Assembly: GCA_947581925.1 (NCBI GenBank)
Contig: CANPWB010000018.1
Location: 1-34,122 of the forward strand
Origin: an uncultured Clostridia bacterium
Lineage (GTDB): Bacteria > Bacillota > Clostridia > Christensenellales > CAG-917
Direction: 5' to 3'
Length of the DNA: 34,122 bases
In this document: positions 16,299 through 23,263 of the stretch, piece by piece
Position numbering within the stretch: the first letter of the stretch is position 1
Layout of the letters: every line of letters starts with the position of its first letter
Notes under the pieces: generated by a model
What the model was told of the DNA's origin: nothing
The model's input: the letters and a program-made list of their open reading frames with translations, nothing else
Databases searched by the model: none
Program-made: the position numbers and the translations under genes

Positions 16299-17843
16299 AT
16301 GCAAAAATATACCGTTGAGGAACTTGAACAAAAAAGCATATTTGAAATGCGCGCTCTTGCGAAGGACGCTGGCGTTTCCGCTCCCACAAAGCTGAACAAG
16401 GCGGAGCTTGTGGACCTCGTATACAAGATATCGAACGGCAAGATGGAACCGCCCACCGCGCCTCGTCGCGGCAGACCCAAGAAAGAGGAGGGCAAAGCCG
16501 TCCGGCAGGAGCCGAAACAGCCCCAAAAACAGCCTCAGACCGAAAAGCGCAAGACGGATTATGACGACCTGAGCCCCAAATACAGGCAGCGCACCTACGA
16601 GAAGGGAGAGCGGCACATCGACAACGTGACGAAAGAGTTTACGGGCACCGCCTTCCATGAAGAGAAAGAGCCCGCCGAACAGGTCAGAGAAGGCTATCTT
16701 GAGATAAATCCCGACGGCTACGGCTTTTTGAGGGTCAAAAACGGCGAATTCAATGATATGGACGCCTATGTGTCCGTGCAAAGGATAAAGCAATACAGCT
16801 TGCGCCGCGGAGACTATGTACGCGCGGTATGCAAGGTGATACAAGAGGGCAGACCCGCCGCAGTCGTGCAAGTCACGTCTATAAACGGCATGAGCCCAAG
16901 CGATGTGTCAAAGCGCCCCAACTTCGACGAGATGATACCCATCTATCCCGACGAGCGCATCCGCCTCGAGCTGGGACCCCGCGACTACGCTACGCGCTGT
17001 ATAGACCTCGTCTCGCCGATAGGCAAGGGGCAGAGAGGCATAATAGTTTCGCCTCCTAAAGCGGGTAAGACGACGCTGCTCAAGATGATCGCAAGCTCCA
17101 TAGCGCAAAACTATCCCGATATCGAGCTCAAAGTGCTGCTCATCGACGAGCGCCCCGAGGAAGTCACGGATATGCAACGCTCAATTAAGGGCGAGGTCAT
17201 CTATTCCACCTTCGACGAGCTCCCCGAACACCACACCAAGACCGCCGAAATGTTGCTTGACAGAGCAAAACGCCTCGTCGAGATGGGCAAGGACGTCGTA
17301 ATATTGCTCGACAGCCTCACGAGGCTCGCGCGCGCATACAACCTCACCATACCGCCAACGGGCAGGACGCTTTCGGGCGGTATAGACCCGGGCGCATTGC
17401 ACAGTCCCAAGCGTTTCTTCGGCTCCGCGCGCAATATCGAGAACGGCGGCTCACTCACAATAATCGCGACCGCGCTCATAGACACGGGCAGCAGAATGGA
17501 CGACGTCATTTTCGAAGAGTTCAAGGGCACCGGCAATATGGAGATACACCTCGACCGTAACCTCTCCGAAAAGCGCATTTTCCCCGCGATAGACCTTGCA
17601 AAGAGCGGCACTAGAAAAGAGGAGCTGCTGCTCACTCCCGCCGAGCTCGAGGGCACTTGGACAATACGCCGTATGCTGTCCGGCGCAAACAACATCGAAG
17701 CCACGACCAATCTCATCAATATGCTTGTCAAGACGACCTCCAACAAGGAATTTATCGAACAGCTTGTTCTTCAGCTCAAGATGTACCAAAAGGAAGGTTT
17801 CCAGATGCGTGGCGGCAAACCCGGGGACTTCGGCACAAAGTGA
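16299..17843 (+). CDS. rho: Transcription termination factor Rho
   Basis: A 514-residue hexameric RNA helicase that ends transcripts. It has a Rho_N domain (about 4-45), a long basic and Gln/Lys-rich insertion (about 48-125) absent from the 419-residue E. coli protein, the RNA-binding cold-shock-like domain with GYGFLR (140-145), Walker A PPKAGKTT (252-259), LIDERPEEV, Walker B VVILLDSLTRLARAYN (333-348) and RTLSGGIDPGAL (356-367). The insertion is typical of many Gram-positive and high-GC Rho proteins and adds primary RNA binding. AAGGAG precedes ATG 16299. A strong terminator follows at 17942. rho is single here and not followed by rpmE. Confidence 0.97.
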   Translation: MQKYTVEELEQKSIFEMRALAKDAGVSAPTKLNKAELVDLVYKISNGKMEPPTAPRRGRPKKEEGKAVRQEPKQPQKQPQTEKRKTDYDDLSPKYRQRTYEKGERHIDNVTKEFTGTAFHEEKEPAEQVREGYLEINPDGYGFLRVKNGEFNDMDAYVSVQRIKQYSLRRGDYVRAVCKVIQEGRPAAVVQVTSINGMSPSDVSKRPNFDEMIPIYPDERIRLELGPRDYATRCIDLVSPIGKGQRGIIVSPPKAGKTTLLKMIASSIAQNYPDIELKVLLIDERPEEVTDMQRSIKGEVIYSTFDELPEHHTKTAEMLLDRAKRLVEMGKDVVILLDSLTRLARAYNLTIPPTGRTLSGGIDPGALHSPKRFFGSARNIENGGSLTIIATALIDTGSRMDDVIFEEFKGTGNMEIHLDRNLSEKRIFPAIDLAKSGTRKEELLLTPAELEGTWTIRRMLSGANNIEATTNLINMLVKTTSNKEFIEQLVLQLKMYQKEGFQMRGGKPGDFGTK

Positions 17844-17941
17844 TATTTGTTGCTTGTCGGCATCACAATTTGTCATGCCCAACTTCGCCGCCGCATACCC
17901 CATATTCATTTTGAACGTTTAGAACGCTGAAAACGTTGTAC

Positions 17942-17967
17942 AAAAGCCTGCCGATGGCAGGCTTTTT
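17942..17967 (+). terminator. Terminator of rho
   Basis: AAAGCCTGCC-GAT-GGCAGGCTTT with TTTTTG at the end. Confidence 0.85.
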
Positions 17968-18093
17968 GTATATACGCGATATGTGTTTAAATCCCGTCAT
18001 AGCATTAACCCGCGCGTGACATTCTGTTTTCACTTGAAAAATAGGGTATTTCAAATTTGCAAAATCATTTTGCATTTATATAAAATTTTGCCG

Positions 18094-18149
18094 TTATCGG
18101 CAAAAATCCCGCATTTTCTACATAAAATTTCTTGCTTTTTTGCCGATAA
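18094..18149 (+). promoter_or_regulatory. Inverted repeat before the Fic gene, possible operator
   Basis: TTATCGGCAAAAA (18094-18106) and its exact reverse complement TTTTTGCCGATAA (18137-18149) are 30 bases apart. The left copy is itself part of the palindrome TGCCG-TTAT-CGGCA (18089-18102). They lie 30-90 bases before the GTG start of the Fic gene in AT-rich DNA that should hold its promoter (AT-rich -10-like sequence at 18147-18157). Confidence 0.5.
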
Positions 18150-18178
18150 TATTATATGCTGTATGCGAGGTGATTTAA

Positions 18179-19075
18179 GTGAAGTATTTGTCTGTAGCGG
18201 AAATCGCAAAAAAATGGGGGATGTCCGAGCGCAGCGTTCGTAACTATTGCGCGCTAGGCAAGCTAGACGGCGCCTTTTTGACGGGTAAGACGTGGAATAT
18301 CCCCGAAAACGCCCAAAAACCCGACAGGGCAAACAAACGCTTCGCCGCGCCCGCCTCGCTGTCCGAGATACTGCTCGCCGAGATGAGGGCAAAGCTTTCG
18401 GGCGGGATATATCATAAAGTCCAGATCGAGCTGACCTACAATTCAAATCATATCGAGGGCAGCCGCTTGACTCACGATCAGACGCGCTACATCTTCGAGA
18501 CGAATACAATAGGAATGGACGGCGGCGCGCTCTCTGTAGACGATATCGTTGAGACGGCAAACCATTTCAAGTGCATCGACCTTATCATTGAAAACTCAAA
18601 TAGAGCGATCTCCGAGACGTTTGTCAAGGAGTTGCACCGTACGCTGAAGGGCGGCACTACGGACGCGCGCGAGACGTGGTTCGCCGTAGGGAATTACAAA
18701 AGACTGCCGAACACCGTCGGGGATATGGCTACGACAAGTCCCGATGATGTTGCCGCGAGCATGAAAGAATTGTTGTCCGCATACAACGCAAAAAAGCACA
18801 AGACATTTGACGATCTGCTGGATTTTCATTATCGCTTCGAATGTATTCATCCTTTCCAGGACGGAAATGGCAGGATAGGGCGACTGCTCCTCTTCAAGGA
18901 GTGCTTGAAGTGCGATATAGTGCCGTTCATCATCGACGAGGAGCTGAAACTTTACTATTATCGCGGCTTGAAGGAGTGGAGATGTGACCGAGCCTATCTT
19001 CGCGACACCTGCCTCGCCGCGCAGGACAAATTCAAGACCTACCTCGACTATTTCAAGATAAAGTATCGCCCATGA
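18179..19075 (+). CDS. Fic-family adenylyltransferase with N-terminal HTH
   Basis: 298 residues. Residues 1-42 look like an excisionase/MerR-type helix-turn-helix (LSVAEIAKKWGMSERSVRNYC ... GKTWNIPENA). The Fic core has the full active-site motif HPFQDGNGRIGR (224-235), so transfer of AMP or another nucleotide part to a protein hydroxyl is expected. Residues 89-94, SNHIEG, fit the inhibitory motif S/T-x-x-x-E-G/N placed before the Fic core, as in class II Fic proteins, so the enzyme should be self-inhibited. No separate antitoxin gene is seen. The start is GTG 18179 with GAGGTGA upstream. It may bind its own upstream inverted repeat through the HTH; this is inference. Confidence 0.9.
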   Translation: MKYLSVAEIAKKWGMSERSVRNYCALGKLDGAFLTGKTWNIPENAQKPDRANKRFAAPASLSEILLAEMRAKLSGGIYHKVQIELTYNSNHIEGSRLTHDQTRYIFETNTIGMDGGALSVDDIVETANHFKCIDLIIENSNRAISETFVKELHRTLKGGTTDARETWFAVGNYKRLPNTVGDMATTSPDDVAASMKELLSAYNAKKHKTFDDLLDFHYRFECIHPFQDGNGRIGRLLLFKECLKCDIVPFIIDEELKLYYYRGLKEWRCDRAYLRDTCLAAQDKFKTYLDYFKIKYRP

Positions 19076-19195
19076 CGCTTTTTGCAAGTCGGACTCAAAG
19101 CGCAATGGAAACTCTTCCAAACAGACCTGAATGCCAAATCTCGACTTCATTCGCGCTCACGGAAAAAAAATATACAAATTTCCGCAAATTATCGC

Positions 19196-19224
19196 TTGTC
19201 AAATCGCCGTCTTTAAGCTATAAT
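19196..19224 (+). promoter_or_regulatory. Promoter upstream of the tRNA-Ser locus
   Basis: TTGTCA (19196-19201), 17 bases, TATAAT (19219-19224). It is the only good promoter before the tRNA-Ser gene at 19491, about 260 bases away, so the structured leader, the two palindromes and the tRNA are probably one transcript. Confidence 0.65.
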
Positions 19225-19231
19225 CTTCTCG

Positions 19232-19306
19232 TTGGGTTAAGAGGGCTATCTCTTGTACAGTTGAGGGAAATGGTTTTGTTGTCCATTCTCTCAACTGCTA
19301 AGCCCT
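19232..19306 (+). ncRNA. Structured leader RNA upstream of tRNA-Ser
   Basis: An outer pairing AGGGCT (19242-19247)/AGCCCT (19301-19306) encloses a stem CAGTTGAG (19258-19265)/CTCAACTG (19290-19297) that continues through GGAAATGG/CCATTCT with one bulge, giving a 14-15 bp helix. An alternative small hairpin AAGAG/CTCTT (around 19239-19254) would compete with the outer pairing. No ORF is present. I recognise no known RNA family. It could be a separate small RNA or a leader of the tRNA transcript. Confidence 0.45.
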
Positions 19307-19338
19307 ATCTACTTGATATAAACATAATATATTTGTTT

Positions 19339-19396
19339 GGAGAAGTCGCGTTTAATGGTACTACGTACCAAACTGTCGACTTCACAAAGGTAAAAA
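19339..19396 (+). repeat. tRNA-Ser 5'-end palindrome, copy 1
   Basis: 58 bases identical to copy 2 (period 74). It begins GGAGAAGTCGC, the first 11 bases of tRNA-Ser, and folds back: GAAGTCG (19342-19348) pairs with CGACTTC (19377-19383) and TGGTAC-TAC-GTACCA (19356-19370) forms the tip. The right arm (ACCAAACT...CGACTTC) matches the reverse complement of the tRNA-Ser acceptor and D-arm start. The preceding bases TAATATATTTGTTT are also the ones before the true tRNA. Confidence 0.75.
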
Positions 19397-19412
19397 CTTA
19401 ATCAAACCTTAT

Positions 19413-19470
19413 GGAGAAGTCGCGTTTAATGGTACTACGTACCAAACTGTCGACTTCACAAAGGTAAAAA
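19413..19470 (+). repeat. tRNA-Ser 5'-end palindrome, copy 2
   Basis: An exact 58-base copy of the unit at 19339-19396, in direct orientation. It ends 20 bases before tRNA-Ser. The complete identity suggests a recent duplication or ongoing correction. Confidence 0.75.
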
Positions 19471-19490
19471 TAAACTTAATATATTTGTTT

Positions 19491-19583
19491 GGAGAAGTCG
19501 CCTAGTTTGGTCGAGGGCGCGCGACTGGAAATCGCGTAACCGTCAAAAGCGGTTCAAGAGTTCGAATCTCTTCTTCTCCGCCA
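19491..19583 (+). tRNA. tRNA-Ser (GGA)
   Basis: A 93-base class II tRNA with CCA encoded. The acceptor is GGAGAAG/CTTCTCC with discriminator G, the anticodon arm CGCGA-CTGGAAA-TCGCG gives anticodon GGA, the long variable arm is ACCG...CGGT, and the T-arm is AGAG-TTCGAAT-CTCT. It reads UCC and UCU codons. The last 21 bases are repeated at 19762-19782, and the first 11 at 19339 and 19413. Confidence 0.97.
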
Positions 19584-19586
19584 GCG

Positions 19587-19621
19587 AGAACCTAAAACAT
19601 TTTGTTTTGGGTTCTTTATTT
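19587..19621 (+). terminator. Terminator after tRNA-Ser
   Basis: A 12-bp stem AGAACCTAAAAC/GTTTTGGGTTCT (one G-T pair), loop ATTTT, then TTATTTT. Confidence 0.8.
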
Positions 19622-19628
19622 TGCTGTC

Positions 19629-19782
19629 GGCGAAGAAGAGATTCGGGACGCTCAAATATGATCGGCTACCTGCCTACGGCAGGAACTCTTTCACAAGTTC
19701 AAGACTAACCATCGCTTTAAGAGCAAGCTCTCTCGCTCGCTATTACGGCACTTTGTGCTTACGAATCTCTTCTTCTCCGCCA
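19629..19782 (+). repeat. tRNA-Ser-derived hairpin unit
   Basis: It opens with GGCGAAGAAGAGATTCG (19629-19645), the reverse complement of the tRNA-Ser 3' end with three bases missing. It closes with a perfect 21-base direct copy of that 3' end including CCA (19762-19782). Hairpins in between: CCTGCC-TAC-GGCAGG (19669-19683), GAACT/AGTTC, AGAGC-AA-GCTCT and GCAC-TTT-GTGC. The stretch 19720-19767 aligns with 207-259 of the tRNA-Tyr unit 1, including GCTATTACGGCA and TACGAATC, with paired changes in the hairpins. It carries no ORF. Confidence 0.75.
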
Positions 19783-19787
19783 AGTGC

Positions 19788-19832
19788 AACTCGTTTGAAC
19801 TCTTTTGGTTCAAGCGAGTTTTTTGTTTTTTT
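19788..19832 (+). terminator. Terminator after the tRNA-Ser-derived unit
   Basis: AACTCGTTTGAAC/GTTCAAGCGAGTT (12 of 13 paired, 19788-19820) followed by a T-rich run. It follows the CCA copy by five bases, as at the tRNA-Tyr locus, and may be the original terminator of tRNA-Ser. Confidence 0.85.
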
Positions 19833-19963
19833 GTGCTTAGTATAGATGTTTACAAATCGTTTTCTTTGTGGTAAAATTCTATTGTCTATCATAGATGTTC
19901 TATACTTAGACATACGCAGTTTTACTTGAGAACGGCTGATAACAAAATTTTGGAGGACAGGCT

Positions 19964-21036
19964 ATGCCAAACGAAGGTGGATATATATATATGTTTTGAC
20001 AAATCCGTCTTTTCCCGAGTATGTAAAGATAGGGTACGCCGACAATGTTGACGAGAGAGTAGCGCAACTTAATCGAAGCGAGTGCACCCCATTTGCATTT
20101 AGAAAATATGCCACGTTGCATGTGGCAAGCAGACTCGCCGATAAACACATACATAGGCTTATAGACACTTTCAAACCGGAATTACATGCAAAAGAAAACG
20201 TCAATGGCAAATTGCGTATAAGGGAATTTTTTGCTATGCCTGCCGATGAAGCCGTAAAGCTACTTGCAATGATCGGTAGCGTCTATGACGAAACACCTGA
20301 GATTTACGTAAGTAGCAAGGACGAACAAAAAGAAAGCAAGATAGCGACAGACACTGCCATTGCGACAGAGAGACGCTCTCCGTTTTCATTCTACAAATGC
20401 GGGATCAAAGACGGAGCCGAAATAGTATTTGTATTAGATCCTTCAGTTGTATGCTATGTCGCGGGAGACCGAGAGATTAGATACAACGGCGAAAAAACAT
20501 CATTGTCCGCGCTTGCCAAAAAACTTCTTAAAAAAAGTAAAGCGGTGCAAGGAACACTATATTTTTCATATGACGGAGAGATTTTGTCAGCATTGAGGAA
20601 ACGCTTGGAGGATGAAGGTTTATACGGTCAGAATAACGAACTATCGGTGTCTGAAAAAACAGTGTCGGAAGACACACAGCAGAATGAAGATGATATTTTA
20701 TATTTTAAAATGAGTAAATATTACGCCAAATGCCGTCGTGTTGAAAATGATTATATATTATTGAAAGGAAGTCAGATTGCTCCGACATTGAAAAGCAGTT
20801 GCGGAGTTGACGGAAGAAAACTTCGTGAAAAATATTCTTCTATAATTTCACCTGATTATATTACTCTTGAGGATATCCATTTTAACAGTAGTTCTACAGT
20901 GGCAAAATTCGTTTCCGGCACGAGTCTCGACGGAAAACTGTATTGGAAAAACAAAGACGGCGTTTTGCTGAAAGATTTATTAGATAAAATAATTAGTCAA
21001 AAGTATTTAAATAAAGCTCAAGTTGAATTGTCTTGA
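19964..21036 (+). pseudogene. GIY-YIG / DUF4357 protein, out of frame at an (AT)6 tract
   Basis: A GGAGGAC site precedes ATG 19964. The first frame reads MPNEGGYIYMF and stops at 19997-19999. Without one AT unit of the tract at 19981-19992 it would read MPNEGGYIYVLTNPSFPEYV, exactly the start of a GIY-YIG (T5orf172/Mug113-type) domain, and continue for about 356 residues. The domain goes on with KIGYADNVDERVAQLN. A middle region (SPFSFYKCGIKDGAE..., then YNGEKTSLSALAKKLL) and a C-terminal DUF4357 block (YYAKCRRVENDYILLKGSQ ... NSSSTVAKFVSGTSLDGKLYWK) follow. The family is a putative nuclease of unknown target. The gene is more AT-rich than its neighbours and lies just past the tRNA-Ser unit, which suggests acquisition. 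It is either phase-variable, leaky from TTG 19996, or recently inactivated. Confidence 0.75.
19981..19992 (+). repeat. (AT)6 dinucleotide tract at the start of the GIY-YIG gene
   Basis: Twelve bases of alternating A and T within codons 6-10. Loss of one unit, or gain of two, restores the reading frame of the nuclease gene. Confidence 0.9.
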
Positions 21037-21149
21037 AGTTATATAAAAATGCTTTTGCATTGTTAGTATTATAAAAGGTAGTTACGAATTGTAAACAGCG
21101 CAGATACTCTTTGTAGTTTACGGCATGGGCAGGGTGTATATTGCGGATA

Positions 21150-21178
21150 TTGACTTTTGGGCGGCGATTTGCTAGAAT
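21150..21178 (+). promoter_or_regulatory. Promoter of the 189-residue membrane protein gene
   Basis: TTGACT (21150-21155), 17 bases, TAGAAT (21173-21178). Confidence 0.5.
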
Positions 21179-21248
21179 ATTGCATACGACGTATACTTTT
21201 TTGCGGTTTTGCCGTATGATGGATTTATCGTCGTCATGCGAGGTGGCT

Positions 21249-21818
21249 ATGTCAAAGAATAAGGAAAGAATGAAGGAGCTTGTCAAATATGCCGAGGAAA
21301 TCATTGACGAAAGCGGCTATGCGGTCATCGACGTCAAGCTGCCAAGCGAGGACGAATTGTATGACCCGCTGTCAACGGGAAACAATCTCGATCTGAACCC
21401 CGCCATTTATGATTTTATAGACCAGCAGGCAAACATAATCCCCTCAAAAGTCCCGCTGAAGATACGCATGCACGGCGACGTCGCAGAGGACAGGCAGGAG
21501 GAGATAAAGAGGCTCATGCACCGTCACTATATGATGCGTTCCTACGACGTAACGTGGGACTTCGCGGCGAACTTCCGCAAGGCGCTCTTTTTGATAATTT
21601 TCGGCATAGCGGTGCTGATTATCTACTTTTTGGTCACCGTGCTTTTGAATAATCCTCTTTTTGCGGAGATATTGTCCATAGTGGGCTCGTTCTCCTTGTG
21701 GGAGGCGGCAAACGCCATACTGCTTGACAGACCCTCTTTAAAGCGCAGTCGTGACGCCATAGAGCAGAATATCGAACAAGTCATAGAATTTGTGCCTTTT
21801 TCGGACGCGCGCGTATGA
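21249..21818 (+). CDS. Membrane protein of unknown function
   Basis: 189 residues from ATG 21249, which has GAGGTGG upstream; the longer frame from 21141 overlaps the promoter. The first 105 residues are hydrophilic and charged (KYAEEIIDESGYAVIDVKLPSE ..., DQQANIIPSKVPLKIRMHGD). Two hydrophobic segments follow (about 112-135 and 137-162), then a short soluble tail with IEQNIEQVIEF. I recognise the general look of an uncharacterised Bacillota membrane protein but no named family. It is convergent with yunB, with 74 bases between the stops and no clear terminator. Confidence 0.7.
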   Translation: MSKNKERMKELVKYAEEIIDESGYAVIDVKLPSEDELYDPLSTGNNLDLNPAIYDFIDQQANIIPSKVPLKIRMHGDVAEDRQEEIKRLMHRHYMMRSYDVTWDFAANFRKALFLIIFGIAVLIIYFLVTVLLNNPLFAEILSIVGSFSLWEAANAILLDRPSLKRSRDAIEQNIEQVIEFVPFSDARV

Positions 21819-21892
21819 CGTTTGCGAATGCACTTGTTTATGGAGCACTTCTAAATCCGATTGCGGACATAGATACGGCAGCGTAGCAAAAT

Positions 21893-22582
21893 TTAAGGAT
21901 TTAAATTCAGCAGGTCTGAGATGTCGTACATACTCAAATACGTATCGGGGACTTTTCCTACGATGACATTTTCGCACACAAGGACTTCGGCTTTTATGCG
22001 TACGGTCGGCTCGTCTATGGGAGTGATTATACTTACGTCAGCATACACGTCAATATAGATCTTGTGCGAGGTTTGATTTATGCCCGCGGATTGAAAATAT
22101 GACACAAAATCGCAATTTGCGGTGCCGATCGGCATTATTTTTATAGTCACGTCGGGTCCGAAGCCCGTGAGCAAGGCGAGACCCGTGAACGTCCCGACCG
22201 CAATAGAGATGTCCTGCGCGCCGAGGGTGTCAAGGTTTGCCTGCGCGAGGTTGGCTATCTCGCGCGCGATGGCGTTTATTTTGGGCGAATTTGCCTGTAT
22301 CATACTGACCTCGCCCGCGTCGTTATACTTGACCTCAAACAGTTCGTCATAGGTTATGCCGTCGTTTATCACGCTTGTCGCCGCGATATTTACGGCGTTC
22401 GTGGCGATAGCGCGCACCTGCGCTACGGACGTGCCCATGACTGTCGGCACTATGTTCTTGCGGAAATACACCGTGCAGAATATGAACGCCGCAACAAAAA
22501 TGAGTATGGCAAGCACCACACGTATGAGTTTTGGTTTCATATCCGCCAACTCCGCTCTCATACAAATAACATATGTTTTCAT
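21893..22582 (-). CDS. yunB: Sporulation protein YunB
   Basis: Up to 229 residues. One N-terminal membrane segment (LIRVVLAILIFVAAFIF, about 19-35) anchors the protein; the remainder is extracytoplasmic with the YunB features: RAIATNAVNIAATSVINDGI, YNDAGEVSMIQANSPKINAIAREI, GTFTGLALLTGFGPDV, MPIGTANCDFVSYFQSAGINQTSHKIYIDVYADVSI. In Bacillus yunB belongs to the sigma-E regulon and is needed for efficient sporulation. The start is uncertain: ATG codons at 22582, 22561 and 22540 are all in frame. The last has GGAG at good spacing and would give 215 residues. Confidence 0.9.
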   Translation of the reverse strand: MKTYVICMRAELADMKPKLIRVVLAILIFVAAFIFCTVYFRKNIVPTVMGTSVAQVRAIATNAVNIAATSVINDGITYDELFEVKYNDAGEVSMIQANSPKINAIAREIANLAQANLDTLGAQDISIAVGTFTGLALLTGFGPDVTIKIMPIGTANCDFVSYFQSAGINQTSHKIYIDVYADVSIITPIDEPTVRIKAEVLVCENVIVGKVPDTYLSMYDISDLLNLNP

Positions 22583-22620
22583 TTTAAAAAACTTTCACCG
22601 CCGTGCCCCTCGTATTTTAT

Positions 22621-22677
22621 ATGTGGGGCGCCGCCCCACGCCCTAGTCAAAGGGTCTTCGACCCTCTGCACTCCCAA
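22621..22677 (+). repeat. Palindromic intergenic repeat
   Basis: Two adjacent GC-rich hairpins, GTGGGGC-GCC-GCCCCAC (22622-22638) and AGGGTC-TTC-GACCCT (22653-22667). This looks like a dispersed REP-type element of Clostridia. It lies upstream of yunB, outside any gene. Confidence 0.5.
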
Positions 22678-22680
22678 GCT

Positions 22681-22728
22681 AAAAACGCGCAAACACAAGC
22701 TCTTACATCGCTTGGTTTGCGCGTTTTT
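22681..22728. terminator. Bidirectional terminator-like hairpin
   Basis: A perfect 14-bp stem AAAAACGCGCAAAC/GTTTGCGCGTTTTT with inner CAAGC/GCTTG pairing. Both arms end in five A or T, so it works in either direction. No gene ends next to it on the plus strand; it may insulate yunB from the upstream RNA region. Confidence 0.6.
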
Positions 22729-22810
22729 GATTTTGTATGCATGGTCAAAACTCCTGCGTGAGAGCTTGATATTGATGGACACATTGTCTAAGAGTTGTTT
22801 GTTTTTTACT

Positions 22811-22882
22811 TGTCATTCCGAGCGGATGAGGTCCCAAAATAATTACGAAGTGATTTTTTTTGGGTAAAAGGAGGAATCCCAT
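22811..22882 (+). repeat. Dispersed repeat of the CATTCCGAGCG...GAGGAATCCC type
   Basis: TGTCATTCCGAGCG (22811-22824) and GAGGAATCCCAT (22871-22882) are the two ends of a dispersed repeat also seen inverted at 27832-27946 and in part at 29068. Here a hairpin CCCAAAA/TTTTGGG separates the ends. The stretch from here to 23037 has no gene. Confidence 0.55.
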
Positions 22883-23037
22883 TGTCCGAGCGAATAGCGC
22901 AACCTCTGTCCAAGCGACATCGGGGGTCTGTTTCGTCTGCGCTTTTCGATTTGTCTGACCCGTCAAACCCCCGGCGCGTAAGCTTTATATTGCAAATCGG
23001 GATATCAAAACCGTGATGTCGTGATTTGTCTGAACTA

Positions 23038-23066
23038 TTGACAAAATTCAGTGGCAGACGTATAAT
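23038..23066 (+). promoter_or_regulatory. Full-consensus promoter of the structured RNA
   Basis: TTGACA (23038-23043), 17 bases, TATAAT (23061-23066): a perfect sigma-A promoter, the best in the window. The start is expected near 23073, at the base of the first hairpin. Confidence 0.8.
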
Positions 23067-23071
23067 TTAGG

Positions 23072-23230
23072 CACCACAATTCTTATAAATTTCGTTGATA
23101 AGCGCTTACTATAGGTAACAAGTGCATTTCTGTTATGCTTGTCAACGAGTATAAGGATTGTGGTGGATCTGAAAGAGTGCACTTGTTATATCGAGTTGAC
23201 ATGCGCTCTTTCGGGGCGCATTTTCTTGTA
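23072..23230 (+). ncRNA. Structured regulatory RNA with terminator and antiterminator
   Basis: A long hairpin pairs CACCACAAT, CTTATA, CGTTGA and AAGC (23072-23103) with GCTT, TCAACG, TATAAG and ATTGTGGTG (23137-23165). Its 33-base loop contains GTAACAAGTGCA (23115-23126), complementary to TGCACTTGTTAT (23178-23189) further down. A stem AAAGAGTGCA (23172-23181)/TGCGCTCTTT (23202-23211) excludes a terminator ATGCGC (23201-23206)/GCGCAT (23216-23221) followed by TTTTCTT. This is the layout of a riboswitch or attenuator, or of a stable small RNA with a pseudoknot. 6S RNA is a further candidate because Bacillus encodes 6S-1 near rarA (yrvN), but the fold lacks the usual closing stem and central bubble. 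The family is not identified. Confidence 0.6.
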
Positions 23231-23263
23231 TCAATCGCGCTTGAAGGCGCCAAGGAGGACAAT

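Noticed and set aside
16218-16871. 217-codon minus-strand frame over the rho start
   Set aside because: Overlaps the Rho N-terminal domain and rho promoter; translation resembles a back-translated basic region.
19072-19401. 109-codon plus frame between the Fic gene and tRNA-Ser
   Set aside because: It crosses a good promoter, the structured leader and the first palindrome, and has no ribosome site.
19339-19470. CRISPR array
   Set aside because: Only two 58-base repeats, each a tRNA-derived palindrome, with a 16-base spacer and no cas genes.
22620-22730. A riboswitch upstream of yunB
   Set aside because: The hairpins are simple GC palindromes and a bidirectional terminator; no aptamer consensus is recognisable.
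23072-23230. Firm assignment as 6S RNA
   Set aside because: Position near rarA fits, but the 5' end pairs with the middle of the RNA, not with its 3' end, and no large central bubble is seen.
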